DNA from: Adineta ricciae
Taxonomy: Eukaryota > Rotifera > Eurotatoria > Adinetida > Adinetidae
Assembly (NCBI GenBank): GCA_905250025.1
Contig: CAJNOJ010000019.1
Span: 558,001 to 622,000 of the forward strand
DNA: 64,000 nt
Reading direction: 5' to 3'
Under the pieces are notes generated by a model, which saw only the letters and a program-made list of their open reading frames with translations, had not been told where the DNA came from and searched no databases. Positions within the stretch are counted from its first letter, which is position 1. Each line of letters starts with the position of its first letter. Position numbers and translations under genes: made by a program. Below are positions 35,101-48,130 of this stretch, piece by piece.

Positions 35101-35771
35101 TGATCTCGAGTAAGCTCTTGCTACAATCTACTATTGTTCAATACAGTTTCGTTTACAGATCATCCCAGTTCGGTCAAATTAAAGTGGGTATTCGTTATGC
35201 TGCTAATCGCAAAGCTTTATCTGTAACGATATATGCTTGCAAGTAAGTGAATACAGACGTTTCGATTATCTATTAACACGTTCTGTTTTCTAGAGATTTG
35301 ATCAATGTTCATGAGCAAAATCTTCCGGACGCATACGTTCGTGTTTATTTGATGCCGGATTTCAAAAAAGATAAGAAGAAAACCAAGTCCGTTCATGACA
35401 CAGTCGATCCAGTTTTCGACGATCTGTAAACGCGAACACGAACCTGTTCCATCTATTTCGCATTTTCTTCATAGATTTGAATGGTCAGCATCGTTAGGTG
35501 ACATTCATCAACAACATCTTCTGATTAGTGTAAAGAACAATTCACCGCTATTTGCTAACGAACAAACATATATGGGCGATGTATGTATCGATCACATTCC
35601 GTTTTTAGTGAAATCTCTTTCTTTTTTTCTAAGCTTCAAATTGATCTATCGAATCTTGACCCAGAAAAGAACAGTATCGCTTGGTATGCATTACAAGAAC
35701 CGAATACCAGTGCCGGCGGTTTGATCAAAATCAAATACGATACTCCAAATAATGTGCAAACGCATTTATAG
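32114..35771 (+). CDS. ESYT-like: Extended synaptotagmin (ER-plasma membrane tether)
   Basis: Lipid-transfer tether at ER-plasma membrane contact sites. The N-terminal hairpin anchor is VGLVLFVWIFG plus FSVSWILLAVFIYLF, joined across intron 1. The SMP lipid-transfer domain follows: ERAEWVNKIIKQAWPYANKY, FEKLDLGEIPPRIGGVKVY, YAGDARIKSKVKGI. C2A begins GVVRVIVIEAHDLVKAD, with acidic Ca2+ ligands in GKGKSDPFVKV and DEDPGKDDFLG. C2B begins LLVVFIDRCTNLP and has fewer acidic loops. A Ser/Thr linker precedes C2C (GIRYAANRKALSVTIYACKD, YVRVYLMPD), ending QTHL at TAG 35769-35771. Some 16 exons with short introns. Three C2 domains and SMP place it with ESYT2/3-like proteins. Confidence 0.92.
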
Positions 35772-36201
35772 AATAGTGACAAAATTTAGTTTTTACAAAA
35801 CACTCTCCTTTTCTTTTTCGTTTCTTATCAAAGCATTTTTTGACTAACAATGTTTAATTTCAATTTTAATTACGCATGATGTTATACTATTCACTTTCAA
35901 ACAATAGAATTCTTTCTTTTAATATCAATTTAATAAATATCAGAAATTGTCTGGACAGATGTCGCTTATATCCGATATATCCGAGCGAAATTAACAGTAT
36001 TTTCTCTCGTAAAATGAATATTTCTTCTACAAAATATTGTTTGCAAACATCTGAAACTAATGAAAAAAGATAGATTTCAGTTGATGGAAAATGTTTTCTG
36101 TTTCTCCTAGAAACCAACATGAAAGAACATGAAAAATGAAAACTAGCTATTTGATTTAGTTGTCACTAAGACAAAACTTTCTGAACTTAGTATTCCACAA
36201 A
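35772..36201. other. Intergenic
   Basis: 430 bp, AT-rich, between extended synaptotagmin and DRC3. An acceptor-like ACTTAG at 36185-36190 lies 11 nt before the DRC3 ATG. The minus-strand ORFs are shadows. Confidence 0.55.
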
Positions 36202-38264
36202 ATGGCTCGATTATACGATGCAATCGAACCGGAAGTCGTTTCAATGGGCATGCTTCAACATGCTGTGGAATCACTACGACCTGAAACAGATAGTCAAGCT
36301 GTACCGAGAGAAGATAAACTCGATTATAGTGCTGTTGATTCACTCCGTTTGGATTTTCGAAGTAAAATAGTTAACTTCCATTGTTCACTTTTGCTTATTT
36401 ATTAATTAGATGTTCTTCGAATGGAAAATCTCTGGCTGTTTACTAATTTAACGAAACTTCAAATGGATAATAACATTATTGAACGTATCGAAGGACTTGA
36501 AACATTGACTAAATTGACCTGGTTAGGTGAGATTTCTCTTTGTATGCACAAGAATATTGTTCGATAGAGAAAATTTGTGTTTAGATCTTTCGTTTAACAA
36601 TATTACACAGATTGAAGGTTTGGATGCATTAACTGAACTAACAGATCTCTCGTTGTACAATAATCGAATAACCGTGATTGAGAACATGGATTCATTGAAA
36701 AAATTGAACGTCTTTTCTATTGGAAATAATCAAGTCGACGATGAAAACAGCGTTAGTGAGAACGACTTTCAAAAGAAGTTCATTTATCACTATAGATTGC
36801 AAAGATTCTTCATTCGTTGTGCTTTTGTTTAGATTCGTTATCTTCGTCAGTTTGATAATCTTCGAACGTTCTGCCTGCGTGGTAATCCATTTGCATCAAA
36901 ACCAGATTATTACGTGTTTACAATTTCACATTTACCACAAGTTCATTTCCTTGATTATAAACTTATTGAGGATGCAGCGGTATGTCATAGATTTATTTCA
37001 AATCATATCGATTGTCTCCGAACATTGTAGAGAGAAGAAGCAACGAAGAAATACGAAATTCAAATTCAACAATTGATCACCCAAGAAGATCAAGACCGAG
37101 AAAAAGAACGTAAAGCTGAAGATCAAAGAAAACAACAACAATTGTACAAGGTAAACTGTTCGAGCAGTTCACTGTTTTCATCATTGAAAGATTGAATTTC
37201 ATTCAGGATGCTTTTGTGGAAAATATGGATCAAAAACAATTATTCGCTGCGATGTTTAAAGATGACACCGAAGGACAAAGATTACTTCTTGTTCCTGGTG
37301 CTGATGAATTAGTGGCACAAATTGAAGAGAAATTCGTGGCGGTTGTTCATCAAATGTTCGAATTTGGTCTTAAAGTGAAAGAATTTTAATAGAGAAACAT
37401 ATCTGACCGATGTTTACGTTCTTTAGGAAAAAGAAACGCGAGATCGGGAAATCGAAGATTTTTGGGTGTGTGTCAACGAAGCGAAAGACGAAAATACTCG
37501 ACGAGCTGCAGCGATTGTCGATGAGTTCAAGGAATATCGAACACAACTATTTGTAAGTGAAGTCATTCAATTTACTAATCGATTTTCTTTGATTAAAAAT
37601 AGGCGAAGGAAGATTTTGAACAGCAAGGTGTATCATCTGCAGTTGCTGCTGAATATGACAAAGCGTTAAACACTCTTCATAACAAACTAATGGCTTTAGA
37701 AATTGCCTTAGTCGATCAATTGGAAGTAAGATCACTTGTTTCACGTAGTTTCAAAGCAAATGTTGTCTTACTGTTATGTAGGACACTATTCAAACATTCG
37801 AGCGAAACTTAGGTGAAATGGTTTCGAATTTTACGGAATCAATGCGTGGAAATTTTGGTTTATTACGAGAATTTCAAGCTTATTTCAATGAATCTATTGG
37901 AAATCTATGTGTTGCTGCTTTTGAACGATACACGAAAGGTGAACTCGACGATGATTTTTCCGATGAAACACGTGATGTTTGTACACGAATACTTTCTTCG
38001 CTAGAAAATTATTCAGTTTCATTTGTGCTTTTCTAGCTTTTTGCTGATAAGGATACGATACTGAATGCATGTCAAACGTCAGATGAAATTCATCGCACTA
38101 AGATCGATCAACGTGAAGACGAAATGTTCTCGCGCATCGCTAATTGGTTAACCACAATGATGGACAACATCCATGAAGAAGAGGAATATAAACGAAATCG
38201 CAAACGTATTATTGAAATTAGTCGATTAATTGATTACCTCCGAGCGGATATCGACGACATGTAA
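36202..38264 (+). CDS. DRC3: Dynein regulatory complex subunit 3
   Basis: Axonemal nexin-dynein regulatory complex subunit (LRRC48), needed for motile cilia. [20 protein letters not shown] opens the protein. SDS22-type leucine-rich repeats follow: [49 protein letters not shown]. The LRR cap is [13 protein letters not shown] long coiled coil runs to the end, with DRC3-specific blocks [40 protein letters not shown] and [20 protein letters not shown]. The stop is TAA 38262-38264. About ten exons with 50-90-nt introns. Poly(A) signal AATAAA near 38313. Similarity to human DRC3 is visible along the whole length. Confidence 0.95.
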
Positions 38265-38438
38265 TAGCACGAGATGAAGGAAACTAAATCAATTCTTTTT
38301 TTCTTTCTGTGAATTTAATAAAAAAAAAAAGAAGAGAAATGTTTCTATTGACAAAGCTAATTATTTACAATAGATTTCTTTCTTTTCCCTGTGAAAGCAA
38401 AGAAAAAGATTGTTTTTCAAGTCAGTTGAACTAAATCA

Positions 38439-39149
38439 ATGAATTTGAACACACGCTTTTTCACCGAGCATAACTATCAACATAGACTGCCAGCGAGAGG
38501 CTATCGTTCGCCGTTGAGTTTTCGTTCTGGACCAATTTTGCACATTTCACGATCAACATTCGATCGAACCAACCGATGCGAATCATTTTTACCACCAGTC
38601 ATCACTGGTCGAGGACATTACGATGGCGAAAAACCGTTCCACCGAAATGATTTCGCAAACAATGTCCTATTCGTTGCCAAACAGAAACTAGCTGGTATAC
38701 TCCGTAATCAAACAACGAGGAATTACGATCGCAACGAACCAGAACAGAAAGCTCGTCGATTAACTGAGAAAACTAAACAACAGCAACAACAACAAGTACT
38801 TTCTGCAAAGACGATCAATTGTATTTGAAGTTTGTCTACTTTTTTTTAGGAGAATTCGTTTAATAAAAAATCAAATTCTTGTGGGCGTCTGACTGTGACC
38901 AATTTGGTCTTGAAACCTACACTACCATCATCGTATCGTCGTTCACGAGCAATGCGGCTGCAGCCTAAAACTTCTCGGCCATCCTTAGAGTGGGTTAATC
39001 CAGTTTTAGAACAGTATCACGAACATTTATTCAACTATCCAAGCGGTGACGATTCGCAAGCAAACACAAACATTTCTGAATTGATCGATGATCATCCGGT
39101 ACAATCATCAGTCTCATATGTCAAATCCATGCTCTTGTCAGCAGACTGA
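38439..39149 (+). CDS. Basic protein of unknown function downstream of DRC3
   Basis: Two exons (38439-38794 and about 38850-39149) joined in phase through a short intron after a polyglutamine run (QQQQQQ). About 220 residues, strongly basic and Arg/Ser-rich (SPLSFRSGPILHISRSTFDR, SSYRRSRAMRLQPKTSRPS), with a more acidic C-terminus. No domain recognised. It starts only 174 bp after DRC3, about 110 bp past the DRC3 poly(A) signal, with an AG 18 nt before its ATG. That spacing would fit an operon partner, so a ciliary role is possible but only by association. Confidence 0.6.
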
Positions 39150-40153
39150 CGTTTTAATTGAGTTATTTTGTATTTTTTCATGTGATATTTCGCTTGTGTC
39201 AAATAATCATGAGTGTACTTATTTGGTTACGACGGTGAAATGTATTATTGGAATTAAAATTTTAAAAAGTTTACAGCCTGTTTTTTTCCGAGTTGGAGAA
39301 TAGCAGAAAAGATGTTAACGACACGAAGGAAACGAGTAAAAGCATTTTAACTCATACGCTTTCATGCAAAGTCAATAGTAACTCGGGACATGAGCACAGT
39401 TTTAAAAAAATTGAATATAGAATGCGTAGATATAAATAGATTCATACACTTGATTATCTTCTCATTACACTGTAAAACATGAACTTCAAATATAGTTGGA
39501 GGGAAAATATAATCATATTATATCAATATTTACTGTTACTTCAGCAGAAGTGTGCTTTATTAGTATTAGTAATAAATCAAATCCAATAGTCTGATATTTC
39601 AAACCTGACTTTGTCCAATTCGGTGAAAAAGTATAGCGACCTGCATTCCTGCTTCAGTCCCACCAGCGGTTATAATTTATATTCTATAAGTTTTGACTGA
39701 ATCTGTTTAGTGGCGACATCTATCCTAAATTGTGAATGATAACAAAAAAAATTTCTAGATTTATTTTTCGTTCTTGATTAAACCATTTTCACTGCTAATA
39801 TTTATTTTCTTCATATTATTCTTTTCATATATTATTAAATTATTTAAAGAATGATATGAATGCATGTATAGAGAACAGATAATCCGTAATGGCCGAGGCC
39901 ATTGTATCGTGTATGATTACCACCTTCATAATCATCATCATCCTAATCATATGTTCGACAGCTTCCCATTTTTGCTCCATATCGCGGTTATCTTCATGAT
40001 TTTTCCTTCGTTTTTCTATTCTAGTACCATTCGTCGAATGTGAGCCCTCGAACGCACAAACTACTCTGTGTTTTTATATTGCGAGCATTTTCTTTGACAA
40101 ACACACACACATATATATTTATCTTAACATTCAATCGCGATTATTTATTCAAC
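39150..40153. other. Intergenic upstream of Argonaute
   Basis: 1 kb, AT-rich. Contains a perfect 7-bp inverted repeat (AATGGCC-GA-GGCCATT, 39888-39903) and a pyrimidine tract ending CTAG at 40024 that could be a 5' UTR intron or trans-splice acceptor. No gene seen. Confidence 0.55.
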
Positions 40154-43100
40154 ATGTTTCTTCCACCTATCGGTCAACCAACATCGTCTTCGTCATTACA
40201 AGGCAGTGGAAGTGGAAATAACAATCAGCAGAACAATATGATTAATACAAGTGCCAGTTCCTCAGGTTCTTCATCAGCGAATCCGATTGGTCTTCCACCG
40301 TCAACACCTCCTGGAAGTGGTATTATGACAATGCTTCATCCGCCACTTGATTTATCACCACCTCCACGACCAGATTTTGGTCACGAAGGTCGATCGATCA
40401 AACTACGTGCCAATCATTTCTCGATTCGTATTCCTCCAATACTTATTCAACATTATGATCTTAACATTCAACCAGATAAGTGTCCCAAACGTGTCAATCG
40501 AGAAATCATTGATACAATGGTTAACAAATTTCAAAATATATTCAATAGTCAACATCCAGCATTTGATGGAAAAAGAAATCTTTATACCAAAGATCCTCTA
40601 CCATTTGGCCGCGATCGTATCGAGCTGGAAGTAACTTTACCTGGTCCTGGCGAAGGACGCGATCGTTGCTTCAAAGTACAAATCAAATGGGTTGCACAAG
40701 TTAGTTTGGTTAGTTTACAAGAAGCTTTACAAGGACATGGACCACCTGTATCGAATGAAGCTGTATCAGCACTTGATGTGATTATGAGACACTTACCGAG
40801 TATGAAGTAAGTATTGATGAGAAATGTTCTTTGATTTCAAATGTTAGTAATTGTTTTCTATTGTACTATTCAGAACAGACAGGTTAGAAACTCAGAGCTT
40901 CTATATTGACTTTTTGATTGGTTTTAATCGATACAATATTCTTTCTTACGAATGTGCCTTGTTTAGATATACTCCTGTTGGTCGTTCATTCTTTTCTCCA
41001 CCTGATATTCAATATAATCCGTTGGGTGGTGGTCGTGAAGTTTGGTTTGGTTTTCATCAATCTGTGCGACCATCTTATTGGCGAATGTCGTTGAATATCG
41101 ATGGTAAATTCACCGAACTTTCATCCCTTTTTACGCTTTCATGTTTCTCCTCTTTCAGTTAGTGCTACCGCATTCTACAAATCCCAACCAGTTATCGATT
41201 TCATGTGTGAAGTATTGGATATACGGGATATTCAAGATCAAAGACGACCATTGAATGATGCACAACGAGTGAAATTTACAAAAGAAATCAAAGGTACGAA
41301 TGAATCTCAATCAGTGGCTACTGTTAATGTTAGATCAGTTAGGAAAAGCTATTCCGTGTAATACCCTTCGCCACACGTTATGCTACATACAACGATAAAA
41401 AATTTCAAACTATCTCTTTCTTTTCTTATATTTAGGTCTTAAAATTGAAATCACACATTGTGGTAATATGAAACGAAAATATCGTGTTTGTAACGTAACA
41501 CGAAAACCTGCCCAATATCAAACGTATGCTTAACACTAAACAGATCAATATCTTCTTAAAACTCAAATCTTCCCTCTAGATTTCCGCTTCAACTCGAAAG
41601 CGGTCAAACAGTGGAATGCACTGTGGCAAAATATTTCTATGAGAAACATCATATAAAGTTACAATATCCTCATTTGCCATGCTTACAAGTTGGTCAAGAA
41701 CAAAAACATACTTATCTACCACTCGAAGTAAGACGATCGAAGAAGTAGAAATTCTCCAATATTCTCTTATCTCTAGGTTTGTAACATTGTTCCTGGACAA
41801 CGTTGTATCAAAAAGTTAACCGACATGCAAACATCAACAATGATTAAGGTATGTTCGCTTTAGTGAATGCACATTTCATTTTGGAAAAGTATGTATTCTT
41901 ACGAAAAAAAACTACGTTTGTCTTTGTTTGTAGTGCAGTGAGGTAGAGTTAATTAAGCATGATTTTTCTTCTTTGGAATGTATTCTTCTCTAAAAATATC
42001 TCTATACATAATTGAGATCGTTCCTATCTATGTTGTTATAGAATCAACAAGAACTACTTCAGGTAAACATCTCTGTACATTGTTTCGAAACCATCGTCGT
42101 CTCTTCCTAATTTTGCTCGATTTGCGCGCGCGAATCCATAAAGCCGTTCGAGTACATATGCAACTATAACCACTGCTCTCGATTTTGGAATGAATGAATA
42201 AATAAAACATAGAAATCGATCTGTTTTCTATGACAATAACATAGATAGGAACGAATGTTTTATGATAAAGAAACCAAACAAAACCAAACAATCCTTCGGA
42301 TAATTATAACCAGCAAATAGCACGTCTCTCATTTCTGTTCATTTTATCGATTTCATACAATTGGATTCAAATGGAAATTTTCTTTGTTTTTAGGCTACGG
42401 CAAGATCAGCACCTGACCGTGAAAAGGAAATCAACAATTTAGTAAGTGTTGTTTGCTCTCCAATGTCGCCACAATGATTTCGATCATGTACCTAGTCTAT
42501 CCTAGTTCTAAACGCGTACTATTTTCTTGTCATTCATAATTCAATTAAACAAATAATACTCAGGAGCGGAAAAAAACAGGAAGCTTGTCTCGAGAAAAGA
42601 CGTCGATCTTGATGATATTATTTCGAAGTGAAAAGCGAAATTAGAATCAATAAAACTGTATCATTTAGGTCCGAAAGGCGGAATTCAATAATGACGTTTA
42701 CGTCACACATTTCGGCATTAATATTTTGACAAACATGACCGAGGTCATGGGGCGTGTTTTAACAGCTCCCAAAATTCAATACGGCGGTCGAGTAAGTACT
42801 CCGAAAGTCAATTTCATTTCTCATGAATTTCATGTCGAATTTAGACGAAAATAATTGTTACACCCAATCAAGGTGTATGGGATATGCGTGGTAAACAATT
42901 TCATACAGGCATTGAAATTCGTACATGGGCAATTGCATGTTTTGCACCGCAACGAAATTGTAATGAAGCAGCATTAAGAACATTTACTCAACAATTACAA
43001 CGAATATCCAATGATGCTGGAATGCCCATTGTCGGTCAGCCATGTTTCTGCAAATATGCAACAGGTATTGAACAAGTCGAGCCGATGTTTAAATTTCTGA

Positions 43101-45213
43101 AAACAACGTACAACGGTTTACAATTGATCGTCGTGGTTTTACCTGGTAAAACTCCCGTTTATGCCGAAGTCAAACGGGTTGGCGATACATTGATTGGATT
43201 AGCTACCCAATGTGTACAAGCTAAGAATGTCAACAAGACCACACCACAAACATTGTCGAATCTATGTTTGAAGATCAATGTTAAATTAGGTGGTGTCAAC
43301 AATATTCTCGTACCAAGTGTACGTCCCATCAGTGTTTTCCGTGAACCAGTTATATTTATTGGTGCAGACGTGACACATCCGCCAGCAGGCGATCGTTCTA
43401 AACCATCAATTGCAGCTGTATGTTATCTCGCTTTTTTGTTTAATACATATCGAAACATATCTTCTTTATTTTCAAGGTTGTTGCTTCGATGGATGCTCAT
43501 CCATCCCGATATGCAGCTACGGTTCGTATACAAATGCATCGTCATGAAGTCATTGCCGAACTATCAACTATGGTCAGAGAATTACTTATACAGTTTTACA
43601 AATCCACACGGTTCAAACCAGCGCGTATCATCTTATATCGTGACGGTGTCAGTGAAGGACAATTTGCACATGTACTTGCACATGAACTCATGGCTGTGCG
43701 AGAAGCTTGTGCACGTCTTGAAGCATCGTATCAACCGGGCATTACATTCATTGTTGTTCAAAAGCGACATCATACACGTCTGTTCTGTGCTGATAAAAAG
43801 GAACAGGTGAGTTTCGCATTCTGAACGATGTGAAAAGCATGAAAATATTTTCCGTCAGCTATGACCTTGAACGTGTCATTGATAATTCATCTCGCCAATG
43901 GGTAACATTGTTTTTTCAAAGTAGATACTTATCTCTAGACATCTTCTTTCATCGATGTCCAGAGTAAAACAGATTTGTGCTTTCCCTCTCATCTCATCGA
44001 TTTGATATAACAATCTTTTCTTAAAAAAGAAAGTTCTTGAAATCCTAGTCAAAATGAATTATTATCTCGATAGATATTTCTCGTGAGAATTTTTCACTTA
44101 GAATAGAGTAAAACGTACCTGCATTTTACGTGAGTGTGAAATGGCTTTTATAATTAATTAATAAAGTAGTACAAAAACGGAATTTTCTGCGACGTCATTC
44201 ATGACATAAATTTCCATCGAAGTGCTTTCTTCAATGTCATGCGTTACTTGTACAAGCGTTCTTAAAATAACATCTCTCGCTTCATGTATATCGTCAGAGA
44301 ACATTTCGAGCACAATTGTTAGCATTCCCAGAACTCGTATAAAGTCCCAGTTCAAAATGCCTTGCTTTGTTATGACTAATATTCAAGTTCTTCGGTCATT
44401 AACGAACTTCAAAATGCTAAAAATAAACGAAGTATATTTTTAACCCAAAAGTACAGAAACAAAAAATCATAATGCATCATTGTGGGAGTTGTCCCTTTGA
44501 TAAATTACGATATGTCGTAATAGGTTGTCTTTCGTCGGATGAGTCATATCGATGCACTATCTACACTTGAATCAAAATGTGAGAATTCAATTTTGAATTG
44601 CTATTAATACATTTTAATAGGCCAAGTACGTTCTTTCGATGAATTTTTCTCGCTGCTTATCATAAAATAAGAAAACAAATGTTCTTTGAAAGTTCAACAC
44701 AAGAACATTTATGTTGTTTTTCTTCTCTAGTGTGGCAAAAGTGGAAATATTCCTCCAGGTACGACAGTGGATGTTGCAATAACACATCCAACGGAATACG
44801 ACTTTTACCTCTGCTCGCATGCTGGTATCCAAGGTACATCTCGCCCATCCCATTATCATGTTCTTTGGGATGATAACAGTTTTTCTGCTGATGAACTACA
44901 AGCATTAACTTATCAACTTTGTCATACATATGTCAGATGTACACGTTCAGTATCAATACCAGCTCCGGCTTACTATGCTCACTTAGTTGCATTTCGTGCA
45001 CGGTACCATTTAATTGAAAGAGAACCTGAAAGGTAAGCAACCATCGATTCAACGGAAGCTTGAGCGTGATCTATATATGTTTATTTTGCTTTTTTCAGTA
45101 ATGAAGGTTCACATCAATCATCAAATGGTGATTCGAATGGTCAACAACAAGTTCAATTGAGTCGTGCAGTTACCGTACATCCAGATTCGGCTCAAGTCAT
45201 GTATTTTGCTTAG
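40154..45213 (+). CDS. AGO: Argonaute, AGO-clade, slicer residues present
   Basis: miRNA/siRNA-guided silencing effector of the RISC complex. [14 protein letters not shown] starts a Gly/Ser/Gln-rich N-terminus. The N domain includes [13 protein letters not shown]. Linker and PAZ follow: [52 protein letters not shown] has [21 protein letters not shown] carries [14 protein letters not shown] (Asp 1), HRHEVIAEL (Glu finger), [11 protein letters not shown] (Asp 2) and SHYHVLWDD (His), the complete DEDH tetrad of slicer Argonautes, and ends VMYFA at TAG 45211-45213. About fourteen exons; introns of about 0.5 kb (41850-42393) and 0.92 kb (43807-44730) are unusually long for the window. The sequence is of the conserved AGO1/2 type, not Piwi. 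Confidence 0.96.
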
Positions 45214-46600
45214 TGTTAGAATAATCTTTCTCTCCCCTTCCGCTTATCCTTCTGATATAATGCTCACATTTCCTCCATCTATTTACATGTCATCATTCTC
45301 TCTTTTCTGTTTCTTTAGAACAATTTTCTTTTTCTCTCGCTCTGTGTTTTATCTCAATAGATCAATTTAATGTATCTGTTTCCTCACTGGGTTCGTTTGT
45401 TTCTTTTTCGTCTTTGTATATAGACTTCTTATGTAGCTTCCTCTTCGATGCGCACAAATTCGAGTGCAATAGAGGTGCTATTTTACTCTCCGTCACCCTT
45501 TCCCCTAGTTGTAGTTTGATTTACAACAGTGCAATTCTTATTCACAACATGTGCGCACACATACACACAGAAGGAAAAGAGTTTGCTTCGAACTATTTGC
45601 CGTATAACAGTGTATATACGTATCTAACTCTCTCGTTATTGCGTCTTTTTTGTTTGCAGTGTTTCAGCCATCTAGAACATGCTTCTGTTTCTCATCGTGC
45701 TTATTTCTCTTCAACAGTGTATCGGTGTCAGTGTGTGCATTTTTCGAACGAATTTCAATAACGAATGATCGGGATAAAACGGAATTAGGACAAATATTTC
45801 GAACGCCGACGTCTGCTTTCTGTTTATATGTGTATGTGCACGTCATTACTCTTTCTCTTTTTTTCCACTCTTTCTCTCATGTTGATTCTTTTTACTTATA
45901 TTCTGCCGTCAATACATCAAACCGATTTCCGAATGACATCAAACTGTCTACGTTTTTTCTCGCTCTCTCGTTCTTCTTTTGCCTATTCAATACTCTAAAG
46001 AGCAGAAAAAAAATGTAATCACGCAAATGATGAAATAAAAACATATGTGTGTGTGTATGTTTAGAAAAAAAAGGACATTATTCTTTGCGTTACTCGTTTG
46101 TTTTTTTTTTGTGTGTCTCAAATGAATTTACGTGAATGTGCCTCTTTCGTTTCGTTTTTTTTTCTTTTCTTCTTTTTTTCGTCATTTCCTTTGTTCTGAT
46201 AACAAAGCGTATAAATGATATTCGTAATTTTGACTTATTTAAACATAGTGTGTACGAAAAAAAAACCAAATTACTGCTTTAAATTAATTTTCAATCCATT
46301 CATACGAACACAAACTTGTTGAGAGAGAATTCTACGAAGGAAGTGTCGTGCTATATTATTAGTGCCTCTTATTTCTGGTTGAATGTCTTACATTGCAAGT
46401 ACTTTGTTCGGAGAAGAAAAGGAAAGACGTAATATTGACTTAATCAAAACAAGCATTTCCATAGGTGACGAGCACCCGCGTGTCTGACTTCGTATACTTT
46501 CAGTGCACAAAGTTTCTTTTCATGACATTTCTTGTTATTCTTGTTTGCGATTGAAATGTCTAGCTAATACATTTTCCCTCTTAAAAAATTTATTAACACA
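45214..46600. other. Argonaute 3' UTR-like pyrimidine-rich region
   Basis: Extended CT-rich sequence with a GT run at about 46040-46060. Overlapping low-complexity ORFs in several frames have no domain features. Most likely 3' UTR and flank. No RNA gene recognised. Confidence 0.5.
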
Positions 46601-46609
46601 TGCTGAGAA

Positions 46610-46910
46610 TATGGTTCGATTTTTCTTTCTACGAGCTAAAAATACTCTATTTCCAGACCGAAGCAAAACAATACAACAAAGTAGGAGGCGTAGAGCAACT
46701 ACTGAATAATATCGGTTGTAGAGTATACATAATCGACAAAGCAATGCTGTTTGATATTCAGGAGATTTTGAAAGTCTTCGAGTTCTTTGAAGATATGACT
46801 CGAATCAACGAACGGTCATACCGGTGATTAATGCTATTTCAAAAGAAGCCCGAAATTGTATGAAATTTAAAGAAAAAAACATTAAAATAACGCAGATAAA
46901 TAATAATTAG
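46610..46910 (+). pseudogene. Probable hAT-type transposase remnant
   Basis: Two short readings in different frames: one with EAKQYNKVGGVEQLL and ILKVFEFFEDMTRINE, the next with VIPVINAISKEARNCMKF. This order (a conserved ILKPF..T..L segment, then a PVIN..K block) resembles the region before the dimerisation domain of hAT transposases. A frame change lies near 46820. No catalytic part or terminal repeats were found. Weak call. Confidence 0.35.
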
Positions 46911-48130
46911 AGCAGATGGTGGTGAAGGATCTATGTATCATTCCACAGTGTACGGAGTTCGTTCTTTCCTTTTCTAAAGAAAAGGAAAACGACAGACGAA
47001 CCCGATAGATTGCTCGAGATTTCTTTTCTTCTATAAAAGTAAGTCAAGTGATAAGCCAATGAAATATTTCTCGTTCGATATAGATAGCCGATTGGTTTCA
47101 TGCGCGTCGATGTCTAGTCTGAAACGATTATATAACAGATTTTCAAACATGATTTTCCCCGAAAAAAACGAGGCCCGAATAATGATTATCGGACAAAATA
47201 GAAAGCTCTTGATTTTCGATGACGTATGAAAAAGAAACAACGCCATATCACTGTGATGAAACTTATTTGCTCTCTTTCTTTTGAAGTTTTTCGTACTTTT
47301 TTTCGTCAAATAACCTTAAAGTGAATCATCTATCACGTGTTGGCTGCATGTGGGTTTATTGGTACCCATGAACCTCGCAAAGAATATAGTACAAAACCTC
47401 TTTTCGTCTACTATCGTCTTCCTTTTTTCTCCTCCCTTTATCGTTCTTGTCGCGCTTTTTTTATTACTTCTCTCTTCTACGGACATTACACTAAACTGCG
47501 TCTTTCTGTCGTTCGTTTGTCTCTCAGTTGTTTTTTCTCTCTTTCTCTTAACTCGGTTTTTTTTCAATAGTATACCTGTTTCACTAACTCCATTTTTATT
47601 GTATACATTCATCTGGATGTTTGTATATATACGCATATACCAAACGTCCATGATTTCATAATTCGCCAGTAGATTCAGATATGCATGTAGACATTCCACA
47701 TCGTTAGAACCTTCAATAACACTGTTTGATTACATAAGCATTTCTATAATATATTGCTATTGATCAGAAGACGAGCTTAGGTCTGTCCTAGTTATTTCCT
47801 GAGATTTTGATGAGAAAAAGTTGTTGCTTTAATTACGCAGATCGCTGGTACGAGCTGCGCAGAAAAAATAGGGCATGCAAGTACTCGTCTACCGAAATGC
47901 CCTTGTCGTTTTTTCTTGCACAACCACATTTTCCTCTCCTTCAGCGTTCTTTCTTCTTTCCTTTCCTTCTACCGGCTCGAACGACGTCGACTATATGTGA
48001 CTTCCAACAAAACGAGAGACTCATTCGACCTACATTCAGATGTACTATTCTTATCATATCAGACTTCTTTTGTCATATATATTCTAGATTATATTTTGAT
48101 TTGTATACATCGTATATTCAGTTGAACAAA
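46911..48130. other. Upstream region of the nuclear receptor
   Basis: 1.2 kb. CT-rich at about 47400-47580 and 47930-47990, probably promoter and 5' UTR. Ends with ATATTCAG at 48114-48121, 9 nt before the ATG. ORFs on both strands across 47316-47700 are mirror shadows of the CT-rich tract. Confidence 0.5.

Noticed and set aside
44158-44355. 65-codon minus ORF inside the long Argonaute intron
   Set aside because: No recognisable domain and no splice continuation; probably chance in an intron.
47316-47699. Overlapping plus and minus ORFs upstream of the nuclear receptor
   Set aside because: Both arise from the CT-rich tract; composition is low-complexity in either strand.
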